From Nepenthes gracilis (Eukaryota > Streptophyta > Magnoliopsida > Caryophyllales > Nepenthaceae), in the NCBI GenBank assembly GCA_033239525.1, contig BSYO01000022.1:9939947-10003946 (forward strand): DNA of 64,000 bases, read 5' to 3'. The translations under genes were made by a program, and so were the position numbers. The notes beneath the pieces were generated by a model that saw only the letters and a list, made by a program, of their open reading frames with translations, was not told where the DNA came from and searched no databases. This document shows, in pieces, positions 1 through 10,129 of the stretch. Positions within the stretch are counted from its first letter, which is position 1, and each line of letters opens with the position of its first letter.

Positions 1-1133
1 TTACTTAAAATGTGATCATTATATATTGCTTAATTTTACTACAAGTCCGCGGAGTCACCTAAGCCTAAGGTCCTCAAAATATTCATACAATTATATTAAT
101 TATTCTTGAGCCTTATTTTAAATACTAACTATATTAGTTGGGGTTCAATGTCTACTACTTCCTTTTTGGTCCCCGAGCCATGCCCCTCTGTATAATCGAT
201 GATAATATATTTGCAATATTCTACCAATTAATTTTCAATAATTTATCAAAAATTTAATTATTTTTTAATTATCAAACTGCCATTATCCATTGTCCCCCTA
301 AATCCGCCCTTAATATACATCTAAAGTATTCAAGGTATCCAGCCCCTCCAAAAAAAAAAAAAAAAAAAAATTGAAATAAAATAAAATAAATAATCAAGAT
401 GAATTTCAAAGCCCAATACTCGGCCCAATGACCTGAGTCCAAACCAGCAATCCATTGTTTCAAACTCATTAGGCCCAAAATAATTAATTTATTAAATAAA
501 TTAATTCTCAAAATTTAATAATTCAAACAAAAATCATATAGAATTCATATAATTAAACCGAAAATATTCAGTATGTTATATATAATTCTTCTGGCAGTAC
601 ATTTAGGTCGTAGTTGATGTGCCTTACGAATTCCAAATATTTGTCTTGAAATTCTGTCTATTTTGGTTGGCTACATTCTGATTTGACTGGTCTTCAATCG
701 TCTATCTTTTAACAATCTGATTATTCTCATATGAAGATACCGGGTACATTGGTTCAAAATCTGATATTTTATTTGCTGCATCCAGTGCTGTTTTTTGATC
801 TTTGCAATACTTAAATGTTATTATTTTGGATTAATAATTTTTAGGTGGCTGTAAAATTTGACAAATTTGAAGAGAAGACAATCCTCCAAAGTTGGGCAGT
901 TGTAGGACTTCACTATGATAAAATTAAATGTTAGTGCTGTATTTCCTATATTTTTTTATGAGAGTGAAAAATTAGATGAATTAAAAAATATATTATAATA
1001 GATTAAAAGTATAGAAATTGCAAAAATAAAACTATGAAATACTGTAAAAACCTTCAATTATATTTTTTCATACTCAATTTCCACAATTTCCTGCAACTAT
1101 CATTCATATTATAATTATCTATCTATTCTCAAA
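1..1133. other. AT-rich DNA without a recognised gene
   Basis: I see no gene here. The stretch is AT-rich, with a run of about 20 A at 351-370 and several short TTAATT-type tracts. The possible reading frames are short and of biased composition. It is probably intergenic DNA or old repeat debris to the left of the Harbinger-like end near 1134. Confidence 0.5.
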
Positions 1134-1218
1134 AGTGGTATTTGGTTGGTGAGAATAGAATTTTTATTCCCACATTATTTCTCCGGGAATATATATTCCC
1201 TTGCTTGGTTATACTTTG

Positions 1219-1223
1219 GTAAG
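1219..1223. repeat. Left target-site duplication GTAAG of the Tat-type Ty3/Gypsy element
   Basis: GTAAG lies directly before the TGATG start of the left LTR. The identical GTAAG follows the CATCA end of the right LTR at 14305-14309. A matching 5-bp duplication fixes both outer boundaries of the element. Confidence 0.9.
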
Positions 1224-2270
1224 TGATGTGTACCTGAATCTGACTTCGAACAGATTCGGATCGACTGGATCGTCTGAACACTACAACAAACAAGAGGTCA
1301 GGTGTCGGCGAGATGTTGTCCCACCGAAGCCACTCCAACGCTCAAGTCAGCAATAAGCCTTCAAATTATAAGAAGGTAACTGAAAATGTGAGTTGAGATA
1401 GAGAGGGAGATTGAGGTGGGAAGGAATATTCGCCTTCAGACGTAAGAGACGTTCTTGTGGCTTATCAAGAGCGTAGTTTCCCGACTCAGTGTTCACGGGA
1501 AACAAGCGGGAAGCTAAATCATGTAAGCGGGGAAGTTTTGAAGGATAGAGTTCAGGGAACGAGCGAAGTCTCTGGAATCTGAAGGTTTAGTATGGGATTA
1601 TTGCAGTAAGAGATTGTATGCTTGGGAACGAACGTTAGTATGCTCATAGATTTTTCCGTCGTAGTTCTTTGTTATTTCGTTCTTATCTCCTCTGGAATAG
1701 AGACTCCGTGGGGTTATATAGACGGTGGGTAAGGCGACCTTCATTGGCCAAGAAGGCGCGATTCTTGCATCATGTTGGGCGGCCTTCATTGAGCAGGAAG
1801 GCTTAACTTGTGCATTCTGTTGGGATCGTTTCCTTTCTGGGCGGACAACGGTTCTCCAAATTATATGCCTTCATTCTATACTTCTGTTATCGTTAGAGTC
1901 TATTGTAGGCAAGAATAGGTAATCTGACGCCATTTTTATGGGAAGGGTGTTGAATCTGTTGATACCCTCTTTAGTGCAGACTGAATTCAAGGAAGGCGCG
2001 AAATCAAGAAAAGGGATCATCGCTTGTTGTGTATGGAAACGTGGGCTGAATTGGGCTTGGCCTATATAAGGTTTTTAGCTCCTTTCGGTCTGCTTGCTAC
2101 AGTGCTCCCGGTCAATAGAGATGTTGACCGTCTTAGGGGAGCACGTTAGCCGCCTAGTTGGCCTTTCACACGATCAATGCTAGCGTTGACCATCCAAACG
2201 CCCATTTGGGCTTTTTTGAATTTTGGACCGTTTTTCTTATTGAGACAGCCCGCTATGGGCTTACTCATCA
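1224..2270 (-). repeat. 3' LTR of the Tat-type element (left copy, 1047 bp)
   Basis: It begins TGATGTGTACC and ends CTTACTCATCA on the plus strand, and it matches the copy at 13732-14304 at both ends. It is the more complete of the two: about 0.5 kb in its middle (roughly 1460-1985) has no counterpart in the right LTR. A purine-rich tract (GGAGGGCTAG on the minus strand, 2271-2280) abuts it, as expected for the polypurine primer of plus-strand synthesis. Confidence 0.9.
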
Positions 2271-2792
2271 CTAGCCCTCCATGCCAGTGGTCTGGATTTT
2301 GGCCTCTCGCTTGTTTATGATGGGATGCGTCTGTCGTTTACTAATGGTGACGGAGTTGTTGACCGTCTAAACTGGAGCCTTATGTACTTCCAAAATGTTG
2401 ATCGGATTTGTTGACCGTTTTGGAAAATTTTCGGACAACTTGGAGAAGAAAGTGTTGACCAGATTGTTGACCATTTTGGAAAACATTCGGGCAACTTGGA
2501 GAAGGAAGTGCTGACCATTAGCTGTCCTGTCAGAAAAAGTGTGCCACGTGTCTTCATGCGGTATATTTTGGATCCCGATATTTAATGAGCCTCATGATCT
2601 AATTTGACGGCTCTCTTTTGGGAAGCGACACGTGGCAGTAATGATAGCGCATACTTTCGAGGCGGTTTTGTGTTCACACTAGCCCTTAAGTTACCCGTCC
2701 ATTTCACTTTGAATTTTCCCACGCTTTATTTTATTTCTTCGTCTTTCTAACCCGTAGGAGCGAAAGAGAAAACCCTAATCGATTTTTTGACT
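2271..2792. other. Untranslated part of the Tat element with a 57-bp tandem duplication
   Basis: No gene is visible. Two adjacent copies of a unit of about 57 bp start at 2396 and 2453; both contain TTGGAAAA, CAACTTGGAGAAG and TGTTGAC cores. The segment lies between the polypurine side of the LTR and the start of the antisense ORF, so it could hold the upstream signals of that ORF. That role is inference only. Confidence 0.5.
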
Positions 2793-4572
2793 ATGGCCAC
2801 CGTCGTCGATATCGCTTTCGTCCTTAGAGAAAATGATGTAAAGGTATTGTACGTAGAGTACAATATCCCAAAGGAGATTGCCTTCCGTGTTCCTGGGAAG
2901 GACGACAGGGTTTTCCTGCTACCTGCGGGCTTTGTGACCATATACGAGGCCTATTTGAGGAGTAGGCTCCGTCTTCCAATTCCAGACGAGTTACTGTCTA
3001 TGTTTTAGGCGTTTCGAGTCCCAATCGCATAGTTTCATGCCAACGCCATCCGATAACTATACTCCTTCTGCATATTCCTCTGTCAGCACTCGAGGCTGCT
3101 GACAATGCCGATGGTTAGAGGGCACTTTAAGTTTAACCAGGGAGTAGAGTGGATTTTTCTATGCCCACGCGGCGATCTTTGGGTAAGTACCGTCATATAC
3201 GACTCTCTAAAGAATTGGAAGAATCGGTTCTTCTTCATTAGCGTGGGTAAGTCCTGACCCTTAGCTAGGAAGTGGGGCCAGGTGCCTGATGTGTATACAA
3301 GGGCGCCTTCTGAGGCTGAGACGGTGTCCCTATCTTAGTCGGTCAAACTTATCGATGATCACATTGGGGATTTCTCGATAGACCACTTGGTCTCCTGTGT
3401 TGAGGCCAAGAAGGTCAAGTGTGGGCCTCCCTCTCCCGTCCAGAAATTCAGGGTCCCACCGCTAGATGTCCTACGGGGGAAGAAGAGGAAAAAGGCTTTT
3501 CTTATAGGTCATTGTCCGCCTAATAGCAGTCCCTCTAGTCCAAGGCAAAAGAGGGCAGCCTCAGTGGTGCCTTCTTCATCGTCCTCCGGACCAGACCACC
3601 TCTCCGTCGGGTGCTTTGCGGGTGTAGGTGCCATCTTCGGAATTGAAGCGGAGCTGGCTTAAAGGCCTACGATGCCATGTTGAATGCCAGGGCGAGTGGC
3701 GGTATTGTTCTGGCGCAGCTTGCGCTGGCAAGGTTGTCGTCTGATCCTCTACCTGGGCCGACGGAGATGACCCTTGAGCCGTCGATTGGGGCGCTTGGGC
3801 CACAGGAGTTATCCATTGGATCTCCTACCATGGGACTACAGACTGAGCAGTAGGAGACGGTTTTGGAGTCTCCCCCCATTCCCAAGGAGCCAGCCAGGAT
3901 GATAGATATTTCTGAGGAGTTGCCAGAGGAGCTCTTAGCGGAGGTCGCTGCTAGCCCTGCCCATGAGGGTTCTACTCCTAGCTTACCACCCCTGACGCCA
4001 CATCTTCACACCAGACCAGACAGGTCAGTACGAAGAATTTGACAGGTATAATTTCTGTTACCTGCCTTGTCTTTAAGTTTGTTTTTTTCTGACCCCCTTT
4101 TTTTGTGCAGGCTGATAAGATCACGGGTGCAGTCACCAAGGTGCCTAGGCAGAGAGATTGGGTGATCTCTGATAAGGACACAGATATCGCCTAGCTTGAT
4201 TGGAAGCCGAAGGCTCTGAGGGCAGAGCATCGGGAGGATGTAGTTGCCCTGGAGTTTGTCTTGGCGGATATGGAGGTAGAGAATGAGAGCTTGAATGAGG
4301 TAAATGACCAGGTTAAGAGGCGTCTCGATTAGCTCGCAGGGCAGATGGCCACCCTAGAGAACGATCTAAGCCTCCACATTCACCCTCACAAGGTCGCGGA
4401 TATGATGCTGTCGCGGTTGTGGGAAGAGATCAACATCAATTGGCGCATTGTGTGGCTGGTCGATCCTGAGTTTCTCGTAAATCTCATCAACCTGTCAAAC
4501 CGGTCAACACAGCGCTGCGAGAGCCTCGTGGGGGAGGCACGAGACAGACAGGGGCCACCACCGCCCCCTTAG
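2793..4572 (+). pseudogene. Antisense ORF of the Tat element, putative plant 'gypsy-type transposon' domain protein
   Basis: The coding signal runs opposite to gag-pol. It starts at ATG 2793 in a good context (ACTATGGCC) and is broken by several stops, the first at 3007. The N-terminal part (to about 3250) has the pattern of the plant 'putative gypsy type transposon' domain: an aromatic YEAYLRSRLRLPIPDELL stretch, a following HANAIR segment, then a conserved FNQGVEWIFLC stretch. The middle (3387-3660) is rich in Ser, Pro and Lys. The last part (4345-4572) is a helical tail that ends in a run of prolines. Such antisense ORFs downstream of pol are known from Tat-lineage elements; their function is not established. 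I infer an old open frame now decayed. Confidence 0.65.
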
Positions 4573-5015
4573 TTTTTGGTGATTATGGTTTTTTTTATTG
4601 GTACAGTTATGTAAATGTACTTCACCATAAGCAATAATACGAGCAACTTTGTGCATGTCGTATGTTTTTACTTTTTACAACCGCTTTTTGCTTGCATTTT
4701 GTTCCGGCGCTGTTCTGGGCTGCCAACTTGGCAGGCTTCCTGTGAGTTAGCCGCTCGCCTTGTTTTAGGCGTTTATGGCGTTTCTAAAGGAGTGGAGTCC
4801 TTGGGTACGTTCTCTAGGCTGTTATTTGTGTTAAGTCGGCCTAGTATTTGTTTGCGAGTAAAGCTTGGTAGCGCTGCCAAACTGCAGATTTAGACAGCCA
4901 ACTTTGGTGGAGCGCTTTGCTCCTGTCGATCATAGTTGACTGATCACGCTATTTCTTTATGAAGGAGGTTGTCGCGTGTGCCGCTCCAGCCCCCTAAGAT
5001 TTTTGACCGCTAATA
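4573..5015. other. Non-coding spacer of the Tat element
   Basis: I see no conserved coding pattern between the end of the antisense ORF and the 40-bp tandem array. The open stretch 4615-4893 shows no family resemblance and looks incidental. Confidence 0.4.
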
Positions 5016-5250
5016 GGCCATTTAGATGACCAAGGTTTAGATAAGACTACTCATGGGCCGCCTGAATGACCAGGGTTTAAGTTCAATCGGATACAGGCCG
5101 CTCGGATGACCGAGGTTCATATACGACTACTTACGGGCTGCCTGGATAACCAGGGTTTAGGTACGATCACTCATGAGCCGCCTGAATGATCAGGATTTAG
5201 ATACGATGATTCACGGGCCTCCTAGATGACCAGGGTTTATTAGCGAGAGG
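5016..5250. repeat. 40-bp tandem repeat array, about 6 copies, in the 3' region of the Tat element
   Basis: GGCCG-like starts recur at 5016, 5056, 5096, 5136, 5176 and 5216, an exact 40-bp spacing. Each unit contains a GATGACCAGGGTTTA-like core followed by ACGA.TACTCA. The units have diverged by point changes but not in length. The array lies just downstream of integrase in the element's own orientation. Short tandem arrays in the 3' untranslated region are typical of Tat-lineage elements and are thought to seed satellite DNA. Confidence 0.85.
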
Positions 5251-5439
5251 GTGAAGACTCTCCCGACTTAGGGACAGTCTAGGCTATTTAAACCTGCAAC
5301 AAGAATTACACATATATGCATATAAAAAAGGATGCAAACACAACATGCTAAAGGGAATATTTGTTTTATTAATTGAAACGCGCATATAAATGATTACATA
5401 CAAATATGCAGACTACCTACCTGAGTCTTTATTGGAAGT

Positions 5440-6600
5440 AACGTTTGAGGTGGATCACGTTCCATGTCCGTGGGACCAACTTTTTGTCCTGGTTCCAAAG
5501 CTTGTATGCCCCGTTTCACAGGATGGCGAAGAATAGAAAAGGCCCTTCCCAATTCGAGGAGAGCTTATTTCGGCCAGCCATTTTTCCTGCAGCCTCGATG
5601 CTTCGTAGGACCAAATCTTTGATATCGAACTGCCGCACTTTTACCTTCTTGTTGTAATAGCGGGTGATTCAGTGTTGGTAGGATGTTGTCTGCATTCTAG
5701 CGGCATCACGAGCTTCTTCGAACAAGTCTAGGTGTTCCCAGATTTTCTGAGAGTTACCCTGCGGATCAAAATATTCCATCCTAAGACTTGAAAATTCGAT
5801 TTTGACTGATATCACCGCTTTAGTCCCGTAGCAGAGGCTAAAGGGTGTCTCACATGTTGGTTCTTTTGGAGTTGTCCGGTAAGACCAGAGGACTGAGGGG
5901 AGCTCATCTACCCATGAGCCCCTTGCATCCTCCAACTTGGTCTTAAGCTTGTGGAGTAACGTTCGATTTATGATCTCCACCTGTCCATTCGCTGTGGGTA
6001 TGCCACCGAAGTGTGGACCAGCCTAATCCCAAGGCTGGTGTAATACTTGGTGAAGCATTTTTCCAAAAATTGAGTCCCGTTATCAATCACTACGACTTCT
6101 AAAATGCCAAATCTGCTGATGATAATTCTGGCGAACGAACTCAAGAGCGTTATATTTCGTGATCCCAACCAGTGGGACGGCCTCGACCCACTTTATGAAG
6201 TAGTCGATGCCTGTTATGATGAACTTTTTTTGCCCGGTTGCGATGGAAAATGGGCAGAGAATGTCAAGCCCCCACTGCTCGAAAGGCCACGGTGCTTGAA
6301 GGGATTTCAGCTTGGCGGACGGCTGGTGGTGAATGTTGTCGTGAAGTTGGCAGCTTTCATACTTCTTTACAAACTCGAGTGCATCCTTTTTCATCAATGG
6401 CTAATAGTAGCCTTGCTGCACGATCTTGAATGCTAGGCTTTTGCCGCCGACGTGCAATCCGTAAATCCCAAGGTGCACTTCACTGAAGGCGTAGTCAGCC
6501 TCTTTAGGGGTTAGGCACCGGAGATATGGAGTCGAGTAGCCGCGGCGATACATCCACCCGTCGACTACGGTGTGAGATCCAAAAGAAAACAAAACAATTA
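5440..6600 (-). pseudogene. Integrase region of the Tat element (H2C2 finger, DDE core, C-terminal part)
   Basis: Reading leftward there is an H2C2-type zinc-binding segment (CQLHDNIHHQPS, near 6340), then the integrase core with WGLDIL and FIKWVEAVP, then the second catalytic Asp in VVIDNGTQF (near 6080). The frame changes between AYPQ and the EIINRTLLHKL segment, just where the third catalytic residue (Glu) should lie. The C-terminal part continues through WSYRTTPKEPTCETPFSLCYG to about 5440. The enzyme would insert element cDNA into chromosomes. Stops and at least two frameshifts make this copy non-functional. The N-terminal linker is duplicated and displaced by the insert at 6574-9290. 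Confidence 0.85.
6503..6573. repeat. Left copy of the 71-bp duplication flanking the 2.7-kb insert
   Basis: The segment begins TTTAGGGGTTAGGCACCGG and ends at ...GACTACGGTGT. It is repeated at 9291-9361 with about four differences. It belongs to the pol linker of the Tat element (reverse strand: VDGW.HRRGYSTPYLRCLTP). The pair brackets the foreign block exactly. Confidence 0.85.
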
Positions 6601-7079
6601 ATGTGCTGAGCCTGCATATACGAGAATCCAGTCCGACCCTAAGTACTCCGGCCTTGTAATCAAGGCCGGATGTGATTCAAAATTAGCCCTTCTCCAAATT
6701 CGGCCCGCCTGGTGAAATACACTATCCGCCCAAAAAGGTTGATCAGCAAATAGTGGGCCGTAGGCATGAAATTGGAGCAATTGATTTGAGTTAAATTAAT
6801 AGTAACTAGGGACAAAAGAGCACATTATTGTCAAGTTAGAATCCAACTAGATAGCAACCTAACGAAGTAAGTAAACCAACGTAGTTACTCCACCTACCCT
6901 CTGAAGACAGCAACCTCCATGCTTTACTGCAAGTTACATCAGACGCTGCTTTTAAATTGATGATTTAAGAATATTGCAAGTGTACTCTGCTCTGCTTTTA
7001 AGTTCATGTTTGAGAATATTGAAGTATACTCTGTTTCTGAGTTCCTGCTTTCTGCCTTAATATCCACCCCCTATAAGGT

Positions 7080-8260
7080 AAAACGAACTCCGGCCCGTTA
7101 TGTAAAATGAGCTCCAGCTCCTGTAATGTTAAATGAACTCAGGCCCTAATGTAAAATGAACTCCGGCCCTAATGTAAAAAGTATTCCGTCCTGTTAATGA
7201 GAAAGAGCTTCGTCCTGTTAAGGGAAAAGAGCTCTGTCCTGTTAATGAAAATGAGCTCCGTCCCTTGATGCAAACTAAACTCACGCCTTAAGATAAAAAG
7301 AACTCCGTCCATAAAAAAAAGAACTCTAACTTTTATGAAAGAAATAACTCCGGTTTTTAAGAAGGAAAAGAAGTCTGGCTTTTAATGAACTCCGTCCTGT
7401 TAATGAAAAAGAGTTCCGCCCTGTTAATGAGAAAGAGCTCTGTCCTGTTAATGAGAAAGAGCTCCGTCCTGTTAATGAGAAATAGCTCCGTCCTGTTAAG
7501 GGAAAAGAGCTCCGTCCTGTTAATGAGAAAGAGCTCCGTCCTGTTAATGAAGATGAGCTTCGTCCCTTGATGTGAAGTAAACTTACGCCTTAAGATAAAA
7601 AGAGCTCCGTCCTTTAAGAAAGGTACTCCGTCCAAATGGCACTCCGTCCAAAAAGAAGTCCAGCTTGTAATGTAAAATGAACTTCGGCCGAAATAAAGAG
7701 AAAGAGCTCCGACTCGTATAAGAAAACGAACTCTGTCCTTTTGTTGTTAAAAAGAACTCTGGCTTTGTTGATAAAAAGAACTCCAGCCTTATTGATAAAA
7801 GAACTCCGGCTTTTTCTGTCAAAAGAGAAACTCCGGCTTTTAAAGGTAAAATTAACTCCGGTTTCGCACACGAAAAGAGCTCCATCCTTAACACGAAATG
7901 AACTCCGGCTTTTTCTGTCAAAAGAGGAACTTCGGCTTTTAAAGGTAAAATTAACTCCGGTTTCGCACACGAAAAGAGCTCCATCCTTAACACGAAATGA
8001 ACTCCGGCTTTTTCTGTCAAAAGAGGAACTTCGGCTTTTAAAGGTAAAATTAACTCTGGTTTTGCACACGAAAAGAGCTCAGTCCTTAACACGAAATGAA
8101 CTCCGACTTTTTCTGTCAAAATAGGAACTCCGGCTTGAATGAAAAAACGAGCTCTGGTTCTGCACATGAAAAAGAGCTCCGCCCTTAACATGAGAATAAA
8201 CTCTGGTTTGTATTGAAAATTGAACTTCTGTTTCGTACAGAATATGAACCACGGCTTATT
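7080..8260. repeat. Degenerate tandem array of 24-25-bp units (GAACTCCGTCC...)
   Basis: The recurrent core GA(A/G)CTCCG(T/G)CC is followed by spacers such as TGTTAATGAGAAA. Between about 7385 and 7570 the units are nearly regular at 24 bp. Further right they are grouped into 99-bp blocks. Because unit lengths are often multiples of three, several reading frames stay open on both strands and give repetitive peptides such as LFLINRTE; I do not regard these as genes. Confidence 0.8.
7802..8110. repeat. 99-bp higher-order tandem repeat, three full copies and a partial fourth
   Basis: AACTCCGGCT-type starts occur at 7802, 7901, 8000 and 8099, exactly 99 bp apart. Each block contains four short submonomers (CTTTTTCTGTCAAAAGAG, CGGCTTTTAAAGGTAAAAT, TTTCGCACACGAAAAG, CATCCTTAACACGAAATG). 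Copies 1-3 are nearly identical, so this expansion is younger than the rest of the array. Confidence 0.85.
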
Positions 8261-9275
8261 GAAAATGGTTTTCAAGAAAAGAAGTGTTCTGTTACTTTAA
8301 GAACCGGATCGACTACAAACCCTGATAGGTTCTCCTAAGCATGCCTTAGGACTTTTCGGTGGTAATCGAGGATAACTCTGTCCATGGAGTTATTTGTGTC
8401 CGCCCTACCCTCGGGGCGTTATGGACAGAGGGAATTACTGGCACGCCTACCTTCGGGTGGCATACCGTCACCGTCCCGTGAGATGGGATACCCGTATGAC
8501 AAGACGGCCTTAGATTATGTGGAGTGAACACAATCTATCCTCGATTATTCGCCCCTCGCCTAGTAGGGTATCTTGGTGGTCTCTGTCTGCGATATGATAT
8601 GAAGTAATGTTTACCGTTTATTGATATGTTATGTTACCGTCACCGACTTCCGAATATGAAGTATCGATTACCGAATATGAAGTATCGATTACCGAATATG
8701 AAAGACCGTCTACCTATATGATATGTAATGTTCACCGTTTATTGTACCGATACCGATATGTTATGTTACTGTTATCGTTTACTCTACCAATTACCAATTT
8801 TGAAATATAGTAATTGTCCAAGGTATGTTTTCTCTATTTCTTGGACTCGCATTCTGGTTCACTGTTCTATTTATGCATAGTTACCTGACCATTCTGCATC
8901 ATCGTTTACTATCCATATGCATGTACCTTGCTGAGTCTCGACTCACTGTTTTATATTTTTCCCCACGATGAAGTTTTAGAGCTTGTGCTGATTTAGCCGG
9001 AGTGATTAGATCTTGTCTCAGGGATTAAAGACCTTGAAAGTTTATTTTGGAGATATATTATTGTAATGACTTGTTGGACTTTTATGGTTAAATATTTTGC
9101 TTATGTACTCAGGAATAAACATTTTGGAATAAATATGAATGCTTCCACAAGTGTTAGTGTAACTTTCGCTTTACTTATTATGGTTAAAAGTATATGGGTC
9201 CTAGATGGCATCTGTGATCTTGTGCTGCACCCAATCGATTGAGTTGGGTTTTCAATTGTGTCAGGGCAGACGGAA

Positions 9276-9476
9276 TCAAAAAAAAATCCGTTTAGGGGTT
9301 AGGCACCGGAGATATGGAGTCGAGTAGCCGCGGCGATGCAACCACCCGTCGACTACGATGTACCAGCAAACTGTTTTCTTGATCTGCCTGGCCTCCTCTG
9401 CGTCTTCTGGCAGTGCTTCGTCCGCTAGGTATCTCAGGTAAGGTGTCATGCAATTTTTTATCTCGGAGATCTGCAT
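9276..9476 (-). pseudogene. Right-hand half of the Tat pol linker, duplicated at the insert edge
   Basis: The reverse strand carries the linker between the second RNase H and integrase (MQISEIKNCMTPYLRYL..., then VDGWLHRRGYSTPYLRC). Its last part is the same sequence as the start of the left half at 6503-6573. The two halves would join into one pol frame without the insert. It is not a separate gene. Confidence 0.75.
9291..9361. repeat. Right copy of the 71-bp duplication
   Basis: It begins directly after the A9 tract and TCCG. It matches 6503-6573 apart from a few substitutions around GATGCAACC and ACGATGT. The Tat pol linker continues normally to its right. Confidence 0.85.
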
Positions 9477-9629
9477 TGCCTCCTATTTCTCTATACGGGG
9501 AGCGTTCAGGACCTCCCTCACGTCCCTCAAGTATTGTTTTGGATTTTCGCTACCGCTTATTCTGGGAACATGGACAAGGGTTAGCTTGTCGAAACTCTAG
9601 GCGGCCTCCCTTACCTTGGTCAAATACTT

Positions 9630-9970
9630 GGCCATGTGTGGGTTGCTCGCCTCGAAACTCCCATTAACCTAGTTGATGATTAACTCAAAATCGCTGTAAA
9701 CAACCAGTCGTTTAGTTGAGCATTCTTTCGCTAACCTTAACCCAGCTAATAGGGCTTTGTATTCGACAACGTTATTGGTGGCCGGAAAGTCGAGTGTAAG
9801 GGAGTACTTCACCTCAAACCCGTCAGGGGTCGTCAGGACCACCCCGGCTCCACTGCCTGTGTCCGTAGATGATCCGTCTACGTGGAGTACCCATTCTGGA
9901 GCTTCCTCAGGCTGTTTCGCATTTTTTGGGGGCTGCTCTTCGAGAATTGGGGTCGTGGTTTCGACAATGA
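9630..9970 (-). pseudogene. Second (archaeal-like) RNase H domain of the Tat element
   Basis: Reverse-strand translation shows WVLHVDGSSTDTGSGAGVV, then ATNNVVEYKALLAGLRLA, then LVVYSDFELIINxVNGS. These carry the Asp, Glu and Asp expected at the RNase H catalytic site. It follows the normal RT-RNase H and so is an additional domain, a hallmark of the Tat lineage. One TAG stop replaces a residue between IIN and VNG. The enzyme would remove RNA from RNA-DNA hybrids during reverse transcription. This copy is inactive because of stops and flanking frameshifts. Confidence 0.85.
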
Positions 9971-10129
9971 AGTCAGCTAGAGCCTATACATTTATAGCAG
10001 GCCTGGGCTGTAACTCAATTTGAACTCGTCCAATTCGATAGCCCACTTTACCAACTATCCAGAAACGTTAGGTTTCTGGAGAATGCTCTTTAAAGGCTGG
10101 TCAGTGAGAATTATTATGTGGTGTGCCTG

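Larger units (their letters stand above)
6574..9290. mobile_element. 2.7-kb insert inside Tat pol, ending in A9 and bracketed by a 71-bp duplication
   Basis: This block separates two halves of the Tat pol gene. Its right end has A-rich sequence (TCAAAAAAAAATCCG, 9276-9290) immediately before the second 71-bp copy. That is the arrangement expected of an RNA-templated insertion on the plus strand, though the duplication is unusually long for one. The middle holds the tandem units described separately. The last kilobase (about 8280-9280) has no ORF and resembles the end of a long plant Gypsy LTR (ACTCACTG...CCCCACGATGAAG, then GTCTCAGGGATTAAAG). I see no gene. It could instead be filler DNA captured during break repair. 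Confidence 0.6.

Noticed and set aside
351..370. A/T run as a poly(A) tail of a retrogene
   Set aside because: No gene-like sequence next to it and no target duplication seen.
6104..6436. 110-codon plus-strand frame
   Set aside because: Shadow of the minus-strand integrase gene of the Tat element.
7080..8260. CRISPR-like regular repeats
   Set aside because: The units are contiguous degenerate tandem repeats without unique spacers, and the DNA is plant nuclear.
7357..8275. Long repetitive open frames on both strands (up to 230 codons)
   Set aside because: They are produced by 24- and 99-bp tandem units that are multiples of three; open in several frames at once, no start context or conserved domain.
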